DNA of 64,000 nucleotides, taken from assembly GCF_003855255.1 (NCBI RefSeq), contig NZ_CP034072.1, forward strand, positions 744,001 to 808,000, in the 5' to 3' direction. Shown in pieces: positions 32,737-41,738 of this stretch (its first letter is position 1; every line of letters begins with the position of its first letter). A program made the position numbers and the translations under genes. The notes below the pieces were generated by a model. The model had not been told where the DNA came from, ran no database searches, and saw nothing but the letters and a program-made list of their open reading frames with translations. The stretch comes from Mycolicibacterium nivoides (lineage in GTDB: Bacteria; Actinomycetota; Actinomycetes; Mycobacteriales; Mycobacteriaceae).

Positions 32737-34364
32737 CCGGCTTTCCAGGCGTTGTAGAAGTCCGGATACGTCTGTGTCTGGAACGTCACGTGCACCTTGG
32801 GCGAGGCCCCGAATGTCTGCGCCTCTTCGAAGTACGCGATGACGTAGGACCCCTTGATCAGCGCCTTCTGTTGTTCGGCCTGAACAGCTTTGAACTCGGC
32901 ATCGTCGCGGGCCTCGAGTTCACGGGTGTAGAGCGCGGTGAGCTCCGGCGCAGATCCGAGCAATGCGACGTTGCCCTCACCGCCGAAACTCTGTCCGAGC
33001 GAGATGATCGACGTTCGGCTGACCATGATCGGGACATTGACATCGTTGTTCGCCGCGGCGGCGAACGACGGATCGTTGCGCACGTCCAGCACGATGCCGA
33101 GTTCCTTGCGCCACTGCTGCGCGATGTACTCCCACGCGGGCCCCAGCGCCACCTGCTGTGCGCTCTGCGGAACCGTCAGATGAAGCTGCTTGCCGCCCTT
33201 TTCGCGAATGCCGTCGGAACCCTGCTGCCAGCCCGACTGCTCCAACAGGCCGCGTGCCTTGTCCGGGTTGTAGGAGAATTCTCCGGCCACATCGATCACG
33301 TTGGCGTTGTTGACATTCAGGATCGAGATCGGTGGGGGATAGCTCGGAGTGAGCGCGTCGCGGGTCAGGCCCTCCCGGTCGATGCCGAGCACAAGCGCTC
33401 GGCGCACCAGGGGATCCTTGGTGAACTCGTTGTCCACCCGCAGGCCCGCGTAGTTCGATGTGCCCAGCGGGGGACGGTAGAGCAGCAGCTGATAACCCGC
33501 GGCCTGGATCGTCGCCTCGTCGGACGGCTGTATTCCACGGGCGACGTCCACCTGGTCGGAGGTCAGAGCACCGGTACGCAAACCGCTTTCGGGGAGGACC
33601 TTCCAGACGATCTCATCGAGATAGGCCTCGCCCTGATTCGGCGAACTGGCCGGTGCCCACCGATAGCCCGTCCGCCGCGTCAGGATGGCGGACTGGTTGG
33701 GTACCTGGGACTTGAACACGAACGGGCCCGCACCAACGTGGTTTTCGGGTCGGCCGGCCTCTTCGAGCTCCAATCCGATGGTCTTCGCGCCGAGAATGGG
33801 GGAGTTCAGCCGGGTGGTGTCGACGAGGAATTGCTGGTTGGGTTTGGACAACACCACGGTCACGGTGTCGCCGTCGACTTCGACGTGGTCGTAGCCGCGG
33901 GAAATCTGCGGGTGCACCGGGATCCGCAGCTTCTCGTTACCTCGGCCGAAGAGCTCGTAGTTCTGGGCCACGATCTGCGGGGTCAGCTGGGTGCCGTCGC
34001 TGAAAGTGATGCCCTTGCGGATCTTGAAGCTGAACCGGGTGTTCTCGTCGTTCTTGGTCCACGATTCCGCGACCCACGGCTGCAGCTTCTTCTGGTACGG
34101 GTCGAAATAGAGCAGGAACACGTTGGTGTGGAAGGTCAGGTTTCCCGCGCTGTAGGTCCCGAGCTTCTGCGGTTGCCAGCTGGTCACCGATTCGGTGTCC
34201 GAAAAGGTCAGTGTCCCACCGCGAACTGGGTCGCCGGCCGGTCCCGCGGGTCCGGAAGCCACCCGATTCGGTTGCGCTCCGGGGCTGCACGCGGCAAGCA
34301 GGCCGGATCCGAGCATTACGGCGCCGAACCCAAGGAATGCGCGGCGATCGAGGAAGTTGGTCAT
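32733..34364 (-). CDS. ABC importer substrate-binding lipoprotein, family 5, second system
   Basis: A 543-aa receptor. The signal peptide DRRAFLGFGAVMLGSGLLAAC carries a twin-Arg-like motif and a lipobox, suggesting Tat export and lipidation. The mature part matches DppA/OppA receptors (FKIRKGITFSDGTQLTPQIV, RRALVLGIDREGLTRDAL). It has one Met and no further Cys after the anchor. ATG 34364 is the fourth feature of a structured leader: promoter A-left, then a leaderless Cys-Cys short ORF, then a hairpin, then this start. Paralogue of 24183-25772. Confidence 0.92.
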   Translation of the reverse strand: MTNFLDRRAFLGFGAVMLGSGLLAACSPGAQPNRVASGPAGPAGDPVRGGTLTFSDTESVTSWQPQKLGTYSAGNLTFHTNVFLLYFDPYQKKLQPWVAESWTKNDENTRFSFKIRKGITFSDGTQLTPQIVAQNYELFGRGNEKLRIPVHPQISRGYDHVEVDGDTVTVVLSKPNQQFLVDTTRLNSPILGAKTIGLELEEAGRPENHVGAGPFVFKSQVPNQSAILTRRTGYRWAPASSPNQGEAYLDEIVWKVLPESGLRTGALTSDQVDVARGIQPSDEATIQAAGYQLLLYRPPLGTSNYAGLRVDNEFTKDPLVRRALVLGIDREGLTRDALTPSYPPPISILNVNNANVIDVAGEFSYNPDKARGLLEQSGWQQGSDGIREKGGKQLHLTVPQSAQQVALGPAWEYIAQQWRKELGIVLDVRNDPSFAAAANNDVNVPIMVSRTSIISLGQSFGGEGNVALLGSAPELTALYTRELEARDDAEFKAVQAEQQKALIKGSYVIAYFEEAQTFGASPKVHVTFQTQTYPDFYNAWKAG

Positions 34365-34401
34365 ATATGGGCTTTCTCGGTGTGACGACGACGGACGGAC
34401 G

Positions 34402-34422
34402 CCTCCGGTGGGTCACCGGAAG
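34402..34422 (-). promoter_or_regulatory. Leader hairpin overlapping the Cys-Cys short ORF stop
   Basis: On the minus strand CTTCCGGTG pairs with CACCGGAGG (nine pairs, one wobble) around an ACC loop. The short-ORF stop codon (34413-34415) lies within it, so ribosome position on the short ORF would determine whether the hairpin forms. Confidence 0.6.
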
Positions 34423-34448
34423 CGGGCACCACAACATCGACTCGTCAC
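34413..34448 (-). CDS. Leaderless 11-aa Cys-Cys leader peptide
   Basis: The ORF reads VTSRCCGARFR (initiating GTG decoded as Met) and has two adjacent Cys codons. The GTG (34448) lies seven bases after the -10 GAAACT of promoter A-left, so it should be the first codon of the mRNA. Leaderless short ORFs with consecutive Cys codons are established cysteine-responsive attenuators in mycobacteria. Here the ORF precedes a transporter operon by 48 bp. Confidence 0.6.
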   Translation of the reverse strand: MTSRCCGARFR

Positions 34449-34455
34449 GCTGGAC

Positions 34456-34503
34456 AGTTTCGCGGCCGGTCGTCGGGTAACCAACGCTTTGGGGCTACGG
34501 GAT
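34456..34503 (-). promoter_or_regulatory. Island promoter A-left (second Dpp-like operon)
   Basis: Minus strand: ATCCCGTAGC (34494-34503), 9 bp, TTGGTT (34479-34484), 17 bp, GAAACT (34456-34461). It drives the leader peptide and the 34364-to-29182 importer operon, and lies back to back with promoter A-right. Confidence 0.7.
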
Positions 34504-34524
34504 TGGTTAAGGAGCGCTGAAGCG

Positions 34525-34572
34525 TTCCCGTAGTGGTCCGGTGTTGTTCCGCAGCGCATGGGCGGACAGCCT
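34525..34572 (+). promoter_or_regulatory. Island promoter A-right (monooxygenase d)
   Basis: Plus strand: TTCCCGTAGT (34525-34534), 9 bp, TTGTTC (34544-34549), 17 bp, CAGCCT (34567-34572). The two motifs of A-left and A-right form an inverted pair, CTACGGGA (34495-34502) and TCCCGTAG (34526-34533). Confidence 0.7.
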
Positions 34573-34607
34573 GATTGGGCGACCTGGGCGACGAAGGGAC
34601 ATGGCGG

Positions 34608-35894
34608 ATGGCGGAACTGTTGCTGAACTCGGTGATTCGCGCGATCGGATTCACGCAGGGCGGATGGCGTCATCCCGACGCGACGCCGCAACGGGCGCTG
34701 GACCTGAGCTATTACCAGGAGTACGCCCGCACCTCGGAGCGGGGTCTGTTCGACGGTCTGTTCGTGGCGAACACCCCGGCCGCCAGGAGCAATGACTGGA
34801 CGACGTTGTTCTCACCGCTGGAACCCGTCGCGCTGTTGTCGGCGCTGGCGCCGACCACGCACCACATCGGTTTGATCGCGACCCTCTCGTCGACGTTCAA
34901 CCACCCCTACAATGTCGCCCGGCAGATCGCGACCCTGGACCACCTCAGCGGCGGGCGCGCCGGCGTCAACATCGTCACCTCCGGATCATTGGACGCGGCA
35001 CGCAATTTCGGCTACGACGCGCTTCCGGAACATGGTGAGCGGTACGAGCGAGCCCACGAGTTCCTCGACGTTCTTCATCAGCTCTGGGACAGCTGGGATG
35101 CCGATGCGTTGATCGTCGACAAGGTCGCAGGGGTGCAGTCGAAACCTGGCAGTGTCCGCCCGATCGGATACCGGGGCAGGCACTTCGCGGTTCACGGCGC
35201 TTTGGATGTCCCCCGGGCCCCGCAGGACCGGCCCCTGGTATTCCAGTCCGGTTCCTCGGCACCGGGGCGTCGCCTGGCAGCGGCCTACGCCGACGCTGTC
35301 TATACCGCACAACGAACGATCCCGGAGTCCAAAGCGTTCCGCGACGATCTGCATCGCACCCAGAAGCAGTTGGGCCGCACCGGACCGCTCGTGAAGGTGC
35401 TGCCCGGGCTCATCCCCATCGTGGCCGGTACCGACGCCGAGGCACACGCGCTGCACGACGAGATCAGCGCGTTGAATCCGCCGGAGCGTTCCGTCGGAAT
35501 CCTCGAGGAGCGGTTGAAGGTCGATCTGACCGGCGTCGAATTCGACGAGCCGTTCCCGGTGGTGCGGCTTCCACCGGTTCAGAGCCTGGCGGGCGAGCGC
35601 AGCTTCCACGAGATCGTGCGCAGCCACGCAGACGCGGGCGCAACCTTGCGGGATATCCTGCGGATCACCGACTCGGGCAACGGCCACCTACGCTTCGTCG
35701 GGTCGCCCGAGCGCGTTGCCGACGAGATCGAACAATGGTTCACCGCAGGTGCGGTCGACGGGTTCAACATCAACCCCGCGATCACGCCGACCGGTCTCAC
35801 CGACTTCATCGATCAGGTGATCCCGCTGCTGCAGGCCAAAGGGATCTACAAACGCGAATACGCCGGCGCCGGGTCCCGGGCGGCGTTCGCGTGA
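34608..35894 (+). CDS. NtaA/SnaA/DszA-family FMN-dependent monooxygenase (d)
   Basis: A 428-aa family member (LLLNSVIRAIGFTQGGWR, ARQIATLDHLSGGRAGVNIVTS, ARNFGY, PLVFQSGSSAPGR, FIDQVIPLLQAKGIYKREY). ATG 34608 was chosen because family members begin close to this point; an in-frame TTG at 34575 falls before the predicted transcription start. The protein contains no Met after the initiator and no Cys. It is divergent from the second Dpp-like importer, with back-to-back promoters of the shared type. Confidence 0.88.
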   Translation: MAELLLNSVIRAIGFTQGGWRHPDATPQRALDLSYYQEYARTSERGLFDGLFVANTPAARSNDWTTLFSPLEPVALLSALAPTTHHIGLIATLSSTFNHPYNVARQIATLDHLSGGRAGVNIVTSGSLDAARNFGYDALPEHGERYERAHEFLDVLHQLWDSWDADALIVDKVAGVQSKPGSVRPIGYRGRHFAVHGALDVPRAPQDRPLVFQSGSSAPGRRLAAAYADAVYTAQRTIPESKAFRDDLHRTQKQLGRTGPLVKVLPGLIPIVAGTDAEAHALHDEISALNPPERSVGILEERLKVDLTGVEFDEPFPVVRLPPVQSLAGERSFHEIVRSHADAGATLRDILRITDSGNGHLRFVGSPERVADEIEQWFTAGAVDGFNINPAITPTGLTDFIDQVIPLLQAKGIYKREYAGAGSRAAFA

Positions 35895-35898
35895 GGCG

Positions 35899-36717
35899 CT
35901 ACGGCTTGAGGCGGGCCCCGGTCCGGAACTTGTATGCCAGGAACACCCCGACGGCGATGGCGGCGACGATGACGGCGAGCAGGGCCGTCGGCGCCGGGAT
36001 GTCGGCCGTACCCAGCATGCCGTGGCGCATCGCCTGCACCGCGTAGAACACCGGATTGAGGTAGCTCAGCGCCCGCCAGGTCATTGCCAGATCGTGAACG
36101 GAGTAGAACACACCACCCAGGAAGCACAGCGGCTGCACGATCAGCACCTGGATCGCCGCGACATGTTCCTGGGTCTGGTTGTACATCCCGGCGACCATCC
36201 CGGCCTGCGCGGCGAAGATCAGCACCGCAGCGAAGGCGATGATCGCGTATCCGGGCCTGGCGATGTGAGAACCCGTCAACGGCATGGCGATGAGCAGGAT
36301 CGCCGACGAGATCAGTATCCCGCGCACGATCGACCCGAGCACCAGGGCGAGGTTGACCTCCCACCAGCGCAGTGGACTGGCGAGGACGGCATTGATGAAT
36401 CGGTCTTTACGGGCTTCGAACAGCGACGCGGACCCTTGGATGTAGCCGGCCGTGACCACCGCGAGCACCACGAGCCCCGGAAGGATGAACTGGTCGTAGG
36501 GGACCCCGCGGACCGGCGAGACGCGGCTGCCCAACGCCAGCCCGAAGACGAAGACGAAGAGCAGCGCCGCGAGGACCTGACCGGCGACGGTGTAATACCA
36601 GACTTTCAGGTAGCGGACGATCTCGCGCTGCAGCAGCCACATGAACGCCGGTCGCTGGGGCCGATAAGGACGATCGTAGGGCGTCAGCGGTGCTGAGGTC
36701 AGCCAGCTTTCACTCAC
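35899..36717 (-). CDS. ABC-2 type exporter permease
   Basis: A 272-aa membrane protein with six helices in the ABC-2 (DrrB/NodJ-like) pattern, including the conserved loop FEARKDRFINAVLASPLRWWEVNLA and LNPVFYAVQAMRHGML. GTG 36717 overlaps the end of the ATPase gene by 8 bp, so the two are coupled. It probably exports a small hydrophobic molecule; the substrate is unknown. The pair sits inside the sulfur island but carries no island promoter element. Confidence 0.85.
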   Translation of the reverse strand: MSESWLTSAPLTPYDRPYRPQRPAFMWLLQREIVRYLKVWYYTVAGQVLAALLFVFVFGLALGSRVSPVRGVPYDQFILPGLVVLAVVTAGYIQGSASLFEARKDRFINAVLASPLRWWEVNLALVLGSIVRGILISSAILLIAMPLTGSHIARPGYAIIAFAAVLIFAAQAGMVAGMYNQTQEHVAAIQVLIVQPLCFLGGVFYSVHDLAMTWRALSYLNPVFYAVQAMRHGMLGTADIPAPTALLAVIVAAIAVGVFLAYKFRTGARLKP

Positions 36718-37456
36718 TGAGCACCTCCGCCAGTGGCGCCGCCATCGCCCGGTTGTACACCTCGGTGAGGTCGGTGGCACCGAATTCGGCGCGCAGACCC
36801 GCGGCGGTGCCGCGCGATATCAGGCGACCCGCTCTGATCAGTGCCACTTCGTCGCACAGCGCCTCGGCCTCCTCCAGGTAGTGGGTGGTGAGCAGGATCG
36901 TGTGCCCGATCCGATGCAGATCGCGCATGTAACTCCACAGGTCCGAACGCAGTTCGACGTCGACGCCTGCGGTCGGCTCGTCGAGAATCAGCAGGCGCGG
37001 GCGGTGGATCAGCGCTCGCGCCACCAGCAGTCGGCGCTGCATGCCCCCGGACAACAAGAGCGGACGCCCGTGCGCCTTGTCTGCGAGGCCGAGCAGCTCG
37101 AGCAGGTCGTGTGCGCGCCGGGTGGCTTCGCGCCGGCCGAGACCGTAATAGCCGGCGTGATAGATGAGCACCTCGATGTTGGTCAGGAAGCGATCCAGGT
37201 TCACCTCCTGCTCGGCGAGGCCCACCAGTGCACGCGCGGTGCGAGAGTCGTTCGGGTGACCGAAGATCCGGATCTCACCCGATGTCGGGCGCAGCAGGTT
37301 GCAGGTCGCCGAGATGAGAGTGGATTTGCCCGCGCCGTTGGGCCCCAACAATCCGAAGAACGCGCCGTCGGGGATTTCCAGATCCAGGGCATGCAAGGCG
37401 GTGAACCCCGAACGGTATGTCTTGCGCAGGTTTCGGACATCGAGAGCAGGTGGCAC
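36710..37456 (-). CDS. ABC-2 exporter ATPase (DrrA/NodI-like)
   Basis: A 248-aa single-domain ATPase: Walker A GPNGAGKST, signature LSGGMQRR, Walker B LLILDEPTAGVD, switch His in LLTTHYLEEA. GTG 37456 is the start. It forms a two-gene exporter with 35899-36717. It is divergent from the rhodanese operon, across a 106-bp gap holding promoter C. Confidence 0.9.
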   Translation of the reverse strand: MPPALDVRNLRKTYRSGFTALHALDLEIPDGAFFGLLGPNGAGKSTLISATCNLLRPTSGEIRIFGHPNDSRTARALVGLAEQEVNLDRFLTNIEVLIYHAGYYGLGRREATRRAHDLLELLGLADKAHGRPLLLSGGMQRRLLVARALIHRPRLLILDEPTAGVDVELRSDLWSYMRDLHRIGHTILLTTHYLEEAEALCDEVALIRAGRLISRGTAAGLRAEFGATDLTEVYNRAMAAPLAEVLSE

Positions 37457-37508
37457 ACGAGCAAATTACCTCCATCGGCATGCTGAATAGTTAAGTCAGG
37501 GCGCCGCA

Positions 37509-37556
37509 TTCCCGTAGCCAAAGCTGCTTGTTCACGGCCCGGCCCGGGTCGATACT
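37509..37556 (+). promoter_or_regulatory. Island promoter C (rhodanese operon)
   Basis: Plus strand: TTCCCGTAGC (37509-37518), 9 bp, TTGTTC (37528-37533), 17 bp, GATACT (37551-37556), six bases to ATG 37563. This is the best match of the six island promoters and predicts a leaderless rhodanese mRNA. Confidence 0.78.
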
Positions 37557-37562
37557 CGGCCA

Positions 37563-39167
37563 ATGACGACAGTCGCGACCGCCACGATCACCGCCGGGAA
37601 CCTCCACGAATTGCTCACCGCAGGAGCTGAATACGCGCTCGTCGATGTGCGGGAGGCTGGGGTGACCGCTGCGCAGGGTTCGATCCTGCTTGCGGTCTCG
37701 ATTCCCCTCAGTGTGCTGGAGCTGCGGGTACAGACGAGAATTCCGCGGGTGTCAACGCCGGTGGTCATTTACGACGGCGGTGAGGGGCAGCTCGCCGAGC
37801 GGGCGGCGGCTCGGCTGGTGGCACTGGGGTACAACGACGTTCGCGTCCTCGACGGTGGTTTGCTTGCGTGGGCCGACGCCGGATACAAGGTGCAGTCCGG
37901 CGGTGACCATGTCATCGGACAGGCCTTCGGGGAGTGGATCGAGGAGGTCTACGAAACCCCCCACATCACGGTCGGCGAGTTCCGCGACCGGGTCGCGGCC
38001 GGGGAGGACATCGTTCTGCTCGACAGCAGACCGATCGGCGAGTTCGAGAATCACAGCCTGCCGGGCGGAACCTCCATCCCCGGAGCCGAACTCGTTTACC
38101 GGGCCGCAGAGGCGGTCAAGTCCCCCGATTCCCTGGTGGTGGTGAACTGCGCGGGGCGCACCCGCAGCATTCTCGGTGCCCAGGTGCTGATCAACGCCGG
38201 GTTGCCCAACCGGGTGGTCTCGCTCGAGGGCGGTACTCAATCCTGGGTGCTGGAGGGCCATGACCTCGACCACGGCAAGGCCGTGGCGGTTCCACTGCCC
38301 AGCGGTGACGCCCTCGCCTCGGCCAAAGCGGCGTCGGCCCGGTTCGCCGACCGCTTCGCGATCGTCCACATAGACAAGGCCACCCTGCAGCGGTTCCGCG
38401 ACGAGGCCGATGTCAGGTCGTTGTACCTGCTGGACGTGCGCACGCCGCAGGAGTATGAGGCAGGTCATCTGGCGGGTTCACGCTCGGCTCCCAGTTGGGA
38501 CGTCGCGCCGTGGACATTCCGGCATGTCGGCACCCACAACGCCCGCATCGTGCTGGTCGACAACGACACCGTCCGCGCGACTGTCGCCGCGTCGTGGATC
38601 ACCCAGATCGGCTGGGGCGAGGTGTTCGTGCTGGACGATGCGTTCGATGGCGAGGAACTCGAAACCGGACCCATTCCAGCGCCTTTCGATGTCCCAGCCA
38701 ACGGGTACCGCGTGACCGGCGCCGACGACCTGAACTCAGCCTTCGATGACGTCGTGGTGCTCGACCTGGCGGCCAGTCCCGCCTACCGCGCCGGCCACAT
38801 TCCCGGTGCACAGTTCGTCATCCGGTCCCGTCTGGCTGCCACGGACATCCCCGGCACCGGACCGATCGTGCTGACGTCTGAGGATTCGGTGCTGGCCCGG
38901 TTCGCCGCAGCTGAGCTGTCCGCCGCCACGGACCGCCCGGTCCAGGTTCTCGACGGCGGCACGAAGTCCTGGACAGACTCCGGCCACGTGTTGGAAGCCG
39001 GGATCGAACACTGGCTGCACGAGCCCGACGACGTGGTGCCGTCGGGCTGGCGCGAAACAGATCCGGAGCGGCGCAAGGCCGGTTTCCGTCGCTACCTGGC
39101 GTGGGAGTTGGGGTTGGTGGCCGAACTGGCGCAGGACGACACCGTGCCGTTCAAGAAGTACGACTAG
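37563..39167 (+). CDS. Four-domain rhodanese (sulfurtransferase) with one active-site Cys
   Basis: A 534-aa protein made of four consecutive rhodanese domains (about 10-110, 133-235, 268-365, 385-485). The active-site loop of domain 2 is NCAGRTRS with Cys196; the equivalent loops of domains 1, 3 and 4 are YDGGEG, VDNDT and TSEDS and lack Cys. Rhodaneses carry sulfane sulfur as a persulfide on this Cys. Cys196 is the only Cys and there is no Met after the initiator. It leads an operon with a DszC-type and an NtaA-type monooxygenase, so it probably handles sulfur released from their substrates. Confidence 0.88.
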   Translation: MTTVATATITAGNLHELLTAGAEYALVDVREAGVTAAQGSILLAVSIPLSVLELRVQTRIPRVSTPVVIYDGGEGQLAERAAARLVALGYNDVRVLDGGLLAWADAGYKVQSGGDHVIGQAFGEWIEEVYETPHITVGEFRDRVAAGEDIVLLDSRPIGEFENHSLPGGTSIPGAELVYRAAEAVKSPDSLVVVNCAGRTRSILGAQVLINAGLPNRVVSLEGGTQSWVLEGHDLDHGKAVAVPLPSGDALASAKAASARFADRFAIVHIDKATLQRFRDEADVRSLYLLDVRTPQEYEAGHLAGSRSAPSWDVAPWTFRHVGTHNARIVLVDNDTVRATVAASWITQIGWGEVFVLDDAFDGEELETGPIPAPFDVPANGYRVTGADDLNSAFDDVVVLDLAASPAYRAGHIPGAQFVIRSRLAATDIPGTGPIVLTSEDSVLARFAAAELSAATDRPVQVLDGGTKSWTDSGHVLEAGIEHWLHEPDDVVPSGWRETDPERRKAGFRRYLAWELGLVAELAQDDTVPFKKYD

Positions 39168-39181
39168 GGCGGGTGCAGCGA

Positions 39182-40396
39182 ATGACCATCGATACCCGGA
39201 TTGATTCCGCACCGGTTACTTTCGGCTCACCGGAGCTGAGTGACCTGATCGAGCAGATCGGTGACGGCGTCATCGACCGCGATGACCGTGGCGAGCCGCC
39301 CTTCGCCAAGTTCGACCTGATTCGCCGGGCCCGGCTCGGTGCACTGCGCCTTCCGGTCGCCTCCGGGGGTGGCGGTGCCACCCTGCGCGAGTTGTTCGAG
39401 GTGATCATCTCCCTCGGCGAGGCCGATCCGAATGTCGCACACAGCGTGCGCAACCATCTGGGGACCGTCGAGAATCTCATCCGGCGCCCACGCGCCGAGG
39501 ACGCACGCTGGTTCGACCGCATCCGCAACGGCGACCTGTTCGGAATATCGGCGACCGAACTGGGCACCGCCCATGCCGGAAGTCCCGATTACCGGTACGC
39601 CACCGCGATCACCGAGACGCCGAACGGGCTGCGGTTGTCAGGGGAGAAGTTCTACAGCACAGGTAACCTGTATGCGGACTGGCTCGTAGTCGTGGCGAGC
39701 GACCAGCACGGTGACACCGTCCGGCTCATCGTCCCGGCCGACCGCCCCGGCGTCGTCATCGAGGATGACTGGGACGGCATCGGTCAACGGTTCACCGGCA
39801 GCGGGACAACACGATTCGTAGACGTCGCGGTGTCGGATGACGACTTCTTCGCGCCCGGCGGGTTCGGGGGCGACGTGCCCTACAAGGGCACCTTCCCGCA
39901 GCTGTATCTCACCGCCGTCATCGCCGGAATCCTGCGCCGCGTCGTTCGTGACGCCACCGAACTGGTGCGGGCCAAGCGGCGGACCTTCTATCACGCGGCG
40001 GCCGACAACCCGGTCGACGATCCCATCCTGCAGCAGAGCGTCGGCGTGCTCTCCAGTCAGGCGTTCGCCGCCGAAGCGCTCGTACTGTCGGCGGCGGAGG
40101 CGCTCGGGGCGGCCACCGAGGCACACGGCCGGCCCGACGAGGAAGAGGCGCTCTCGCTGGAGGCGACCCTGCGGGCGGCCAAGGCGAAAGTGGTGATCGA
40201 CGAACTAGCGAACCGGGCGGCCTCGGAGTTGTTCGACGTCGGCGGCGGATCGACCGTCCGGCGCAGCGCCCACCTGGATCGCCACTGGCGCAACATTCGG
40301 ACTCTCGCCGCGCACAATCCCAAGACATACAAGGCGAAAGCCATTGGCGCCCACGAGATCACCGGTGAGCCGCTCCCACGCGGTGGATTCTTCTGA
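39182..40396 (+). CDS. DszC/SfnB-type FMNH2-dependent monooxygenase (2)
   Basis: A 404-aa acyl-CoA dehydrogenase-fold monooxygenase (KFYSTGNLYADWLVVVA, DDWDGIGQRFTGSGTT, DVGGGSTVRRSAHLDRHWRNIRTLAAHNPKTYKAKAIG). ATG 39182 lies 14 bp after the rhodanese stop. It is very close to the copy at 49249-50460, including the C-terminal GGFF / GAFF ending, and like it runs by a TGA overlap into an NtaA-type gene. No internal Met and no Cys. Confidence 0.9.
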   Translation: MTIDTRIDSAPVTFGSPELSDLIEQIGDGVIDRDDRGEPPFAKFDLIRRARLGALRLPVASGGGGATLRELFEVIISLGEADPNVAHSVRNHLGTVENLIRRPRAEDARWFDRIRNGDLFGISATELGTAHAGSPDYRYATAITETPNGLRLSGEKFYSTGNLYADWLVVVASDQHGDTVRLIVPADRPGVVIEDDWDGIGQRFTGSGTTRFVDVAVSDDDFFAPGGFGGDVPYKGTFPQLYLTAVIAGILRRVVRDATELVRAKRRTFYHAAADNPVDDPILQQSVGVLSSQAFAAEALVLSAAEALGAATEAHGRPDEEEALSLEATLRAAKAKVVIDELANRAASELFDVGGGSTVRRSAHLDRHWRNIRTLAAHNPKTYKAKAIGAHEITGEPLPRGGFF

Positions 40397-41727
40397 TGGC
40401 GCCGCGGCGCGAATACCTGAACCTGGTGCTGTTCGACCGGCCGAGCGGCTGGTCGGACAGACTCCAAGCCCACGGCTCGTCGCCGGGTTCGGCTTTCAGA
40501 CGGATCGTCGACTTCGCGCAGCAGGCCGAGCACGCCAAGATCGATGCGTTTTTCAAGGCGGATTTCCTGGGGTTCGACAAGGACAACATCATCAACGATC
40601 CGAGCCTGCTCGGCGAACCGCTGGCGGTGACGGCGGCACTGGCCTCGGTGACCGAGCGGATCGGGCTGGTGGTCACGGCCTCGACGTCGTTCTTCGAGCC
40701 GTACAACGTGGCCCGCCAGATTGCCACGCTGCACAACGTCAGCGGGGGACGGGCCGGGTGGAACGCCGTCACCTCGTTCAACGGTGAAGTGAACTTCGGG
40801 CCGGCGACATTGCTTCCGCCTGCCGAACGCTACGCACGGGCAGCTGAGTTCATCGAAGTCGTCGTGAAGCTTTGGGAGAGTTGGGCTCCCGATGCGCTGT
40901 CATTCACGGATGGTCGTGCACCGACCGTGGATGCCGCCAGAATCCGCAACATCGACCACGTGGGACCGTACTACTCGGTCGAGCAGGCGCTCGACGTGTC
41001 TCGTCTCGTCGAGGACCTGCCTGTCGTGTTCCAGGCCGGAGCCTCCGAGGAGGGCATCCGATTCGCGGCGCGGTTCGGTGAAGCGGTGTTCGTCGCGACC
41101 CCGGACCTGGCCCACGCCCGGTCCTACTACGACACCATCAAGGGCTTGGTGGAGGCGGGTGGCCGCCACCCCGACGCACTCCGCGTGCTGCCCGGGATCC
41201 GTACCTACATCGCCGACACCGAGAAGGCGGCGCGCGACGAGTACCGGCAGGTGTTCGCCGAGCCCAATTTCTACGCCGACCGGCTCAAGTTCCTCGCACG
41301 CGAGGCGCCGTTCTTCGATTTCGCAGATCTGGACCTCGACGATGTCATTCCGGGCGAACGGATTCCGCCCCGGGAGACATTCGCCACCAGCCAGCGCCGG
41401 GTCAGCCGTGGTCTGCTGTTGCGCGATCTGGTCACCGAGGTGGAGAACATCACGCTGCGTCAGTTTCTCCAACGGATCCGGGGCAGTGGGCATCTGGATG
41501 TCATCGGCACACCCGAACAGGTGGCCGACGTGTTCGCCGAATGGTTCACCGTGCGTGCCTGCGACGGATTCACGCTGCACGGGGGCAACTCGTTTGACCG
41601 GCTCACCGATGAGGTAATCCCGCTACTCCGCGACAAAGGACTGGTCCGTCAGGAGTATGAGGGCGAGACCTTGCGGGAGAACCTCGGTCTGGAGCCCTAC
41701 CATTTGACAGCCAGTCGAACGGGCTAG
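40396..41727 (+). CDS. NtaA/SnaA/DszA-family FMN-dependent monooxygenase (e)
   Basis: A 443-aa family member (YLNLVLFDRPSGWSDRLQAHG, ARQIATLHNVSGGRAGWNAVTS, PVVFQAGASEEG, CDGFTLHGG). ATG 40396 overlaps the DszC stop by one base (TGATG), so the two are coupled. No internal Met and a single Cys. As the partner of the DszC-type enzyme it would cleave the oxidised product; the substrate is unknown. Confidence 0.88.
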   Translation: MAPRREYLNLVLFDRPSGWSDRLQAHGSSPGSAFRRIVDFAQQAEHAKIDAFFKADFLGFDKDNIINDPSLLGEPLAVTAALASVTERIGLVVTASTSFFEPYNVARQIATLHNVSGGRAGWNAVTSFNGEVNFGPATLLPPAERYARAAEFIEVVVKLWESWAPDALSFTDGRAPTVDAARIRNIDHVGPYYSVEQALDVSRLVEDLPVVFQAGASEEGIRFAARFGEAVFVATPDLAHARSYYDTIKGLVEAGGRHPDALRVLPGIRTYIADTEKAARDEYRQVFAEPNFYADRLKFLAREAPFFDFADLDLDDVIPGERIPPRETFATSQRRVSRGLLLRDLVTEVENITLRQFLQRIRGSGHLDVIGTPEQVADVFAEWFTVRACDGFTLHGGNSFDRLTDEVIPLLRDKGLVRQEYEGETLRENLGLEPYHLTASRTG

Positions 41728-41738
41728 GGCCCGCGGGG

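Noticed and set aside
32706..34385. 559-codon plus-strand frame opposite the second Dpp-like receptor
   Set aside because: The minus strand has the complete receptor with signal peptide and coupled starts; the plus frame resembles no family and has no ribosome site.
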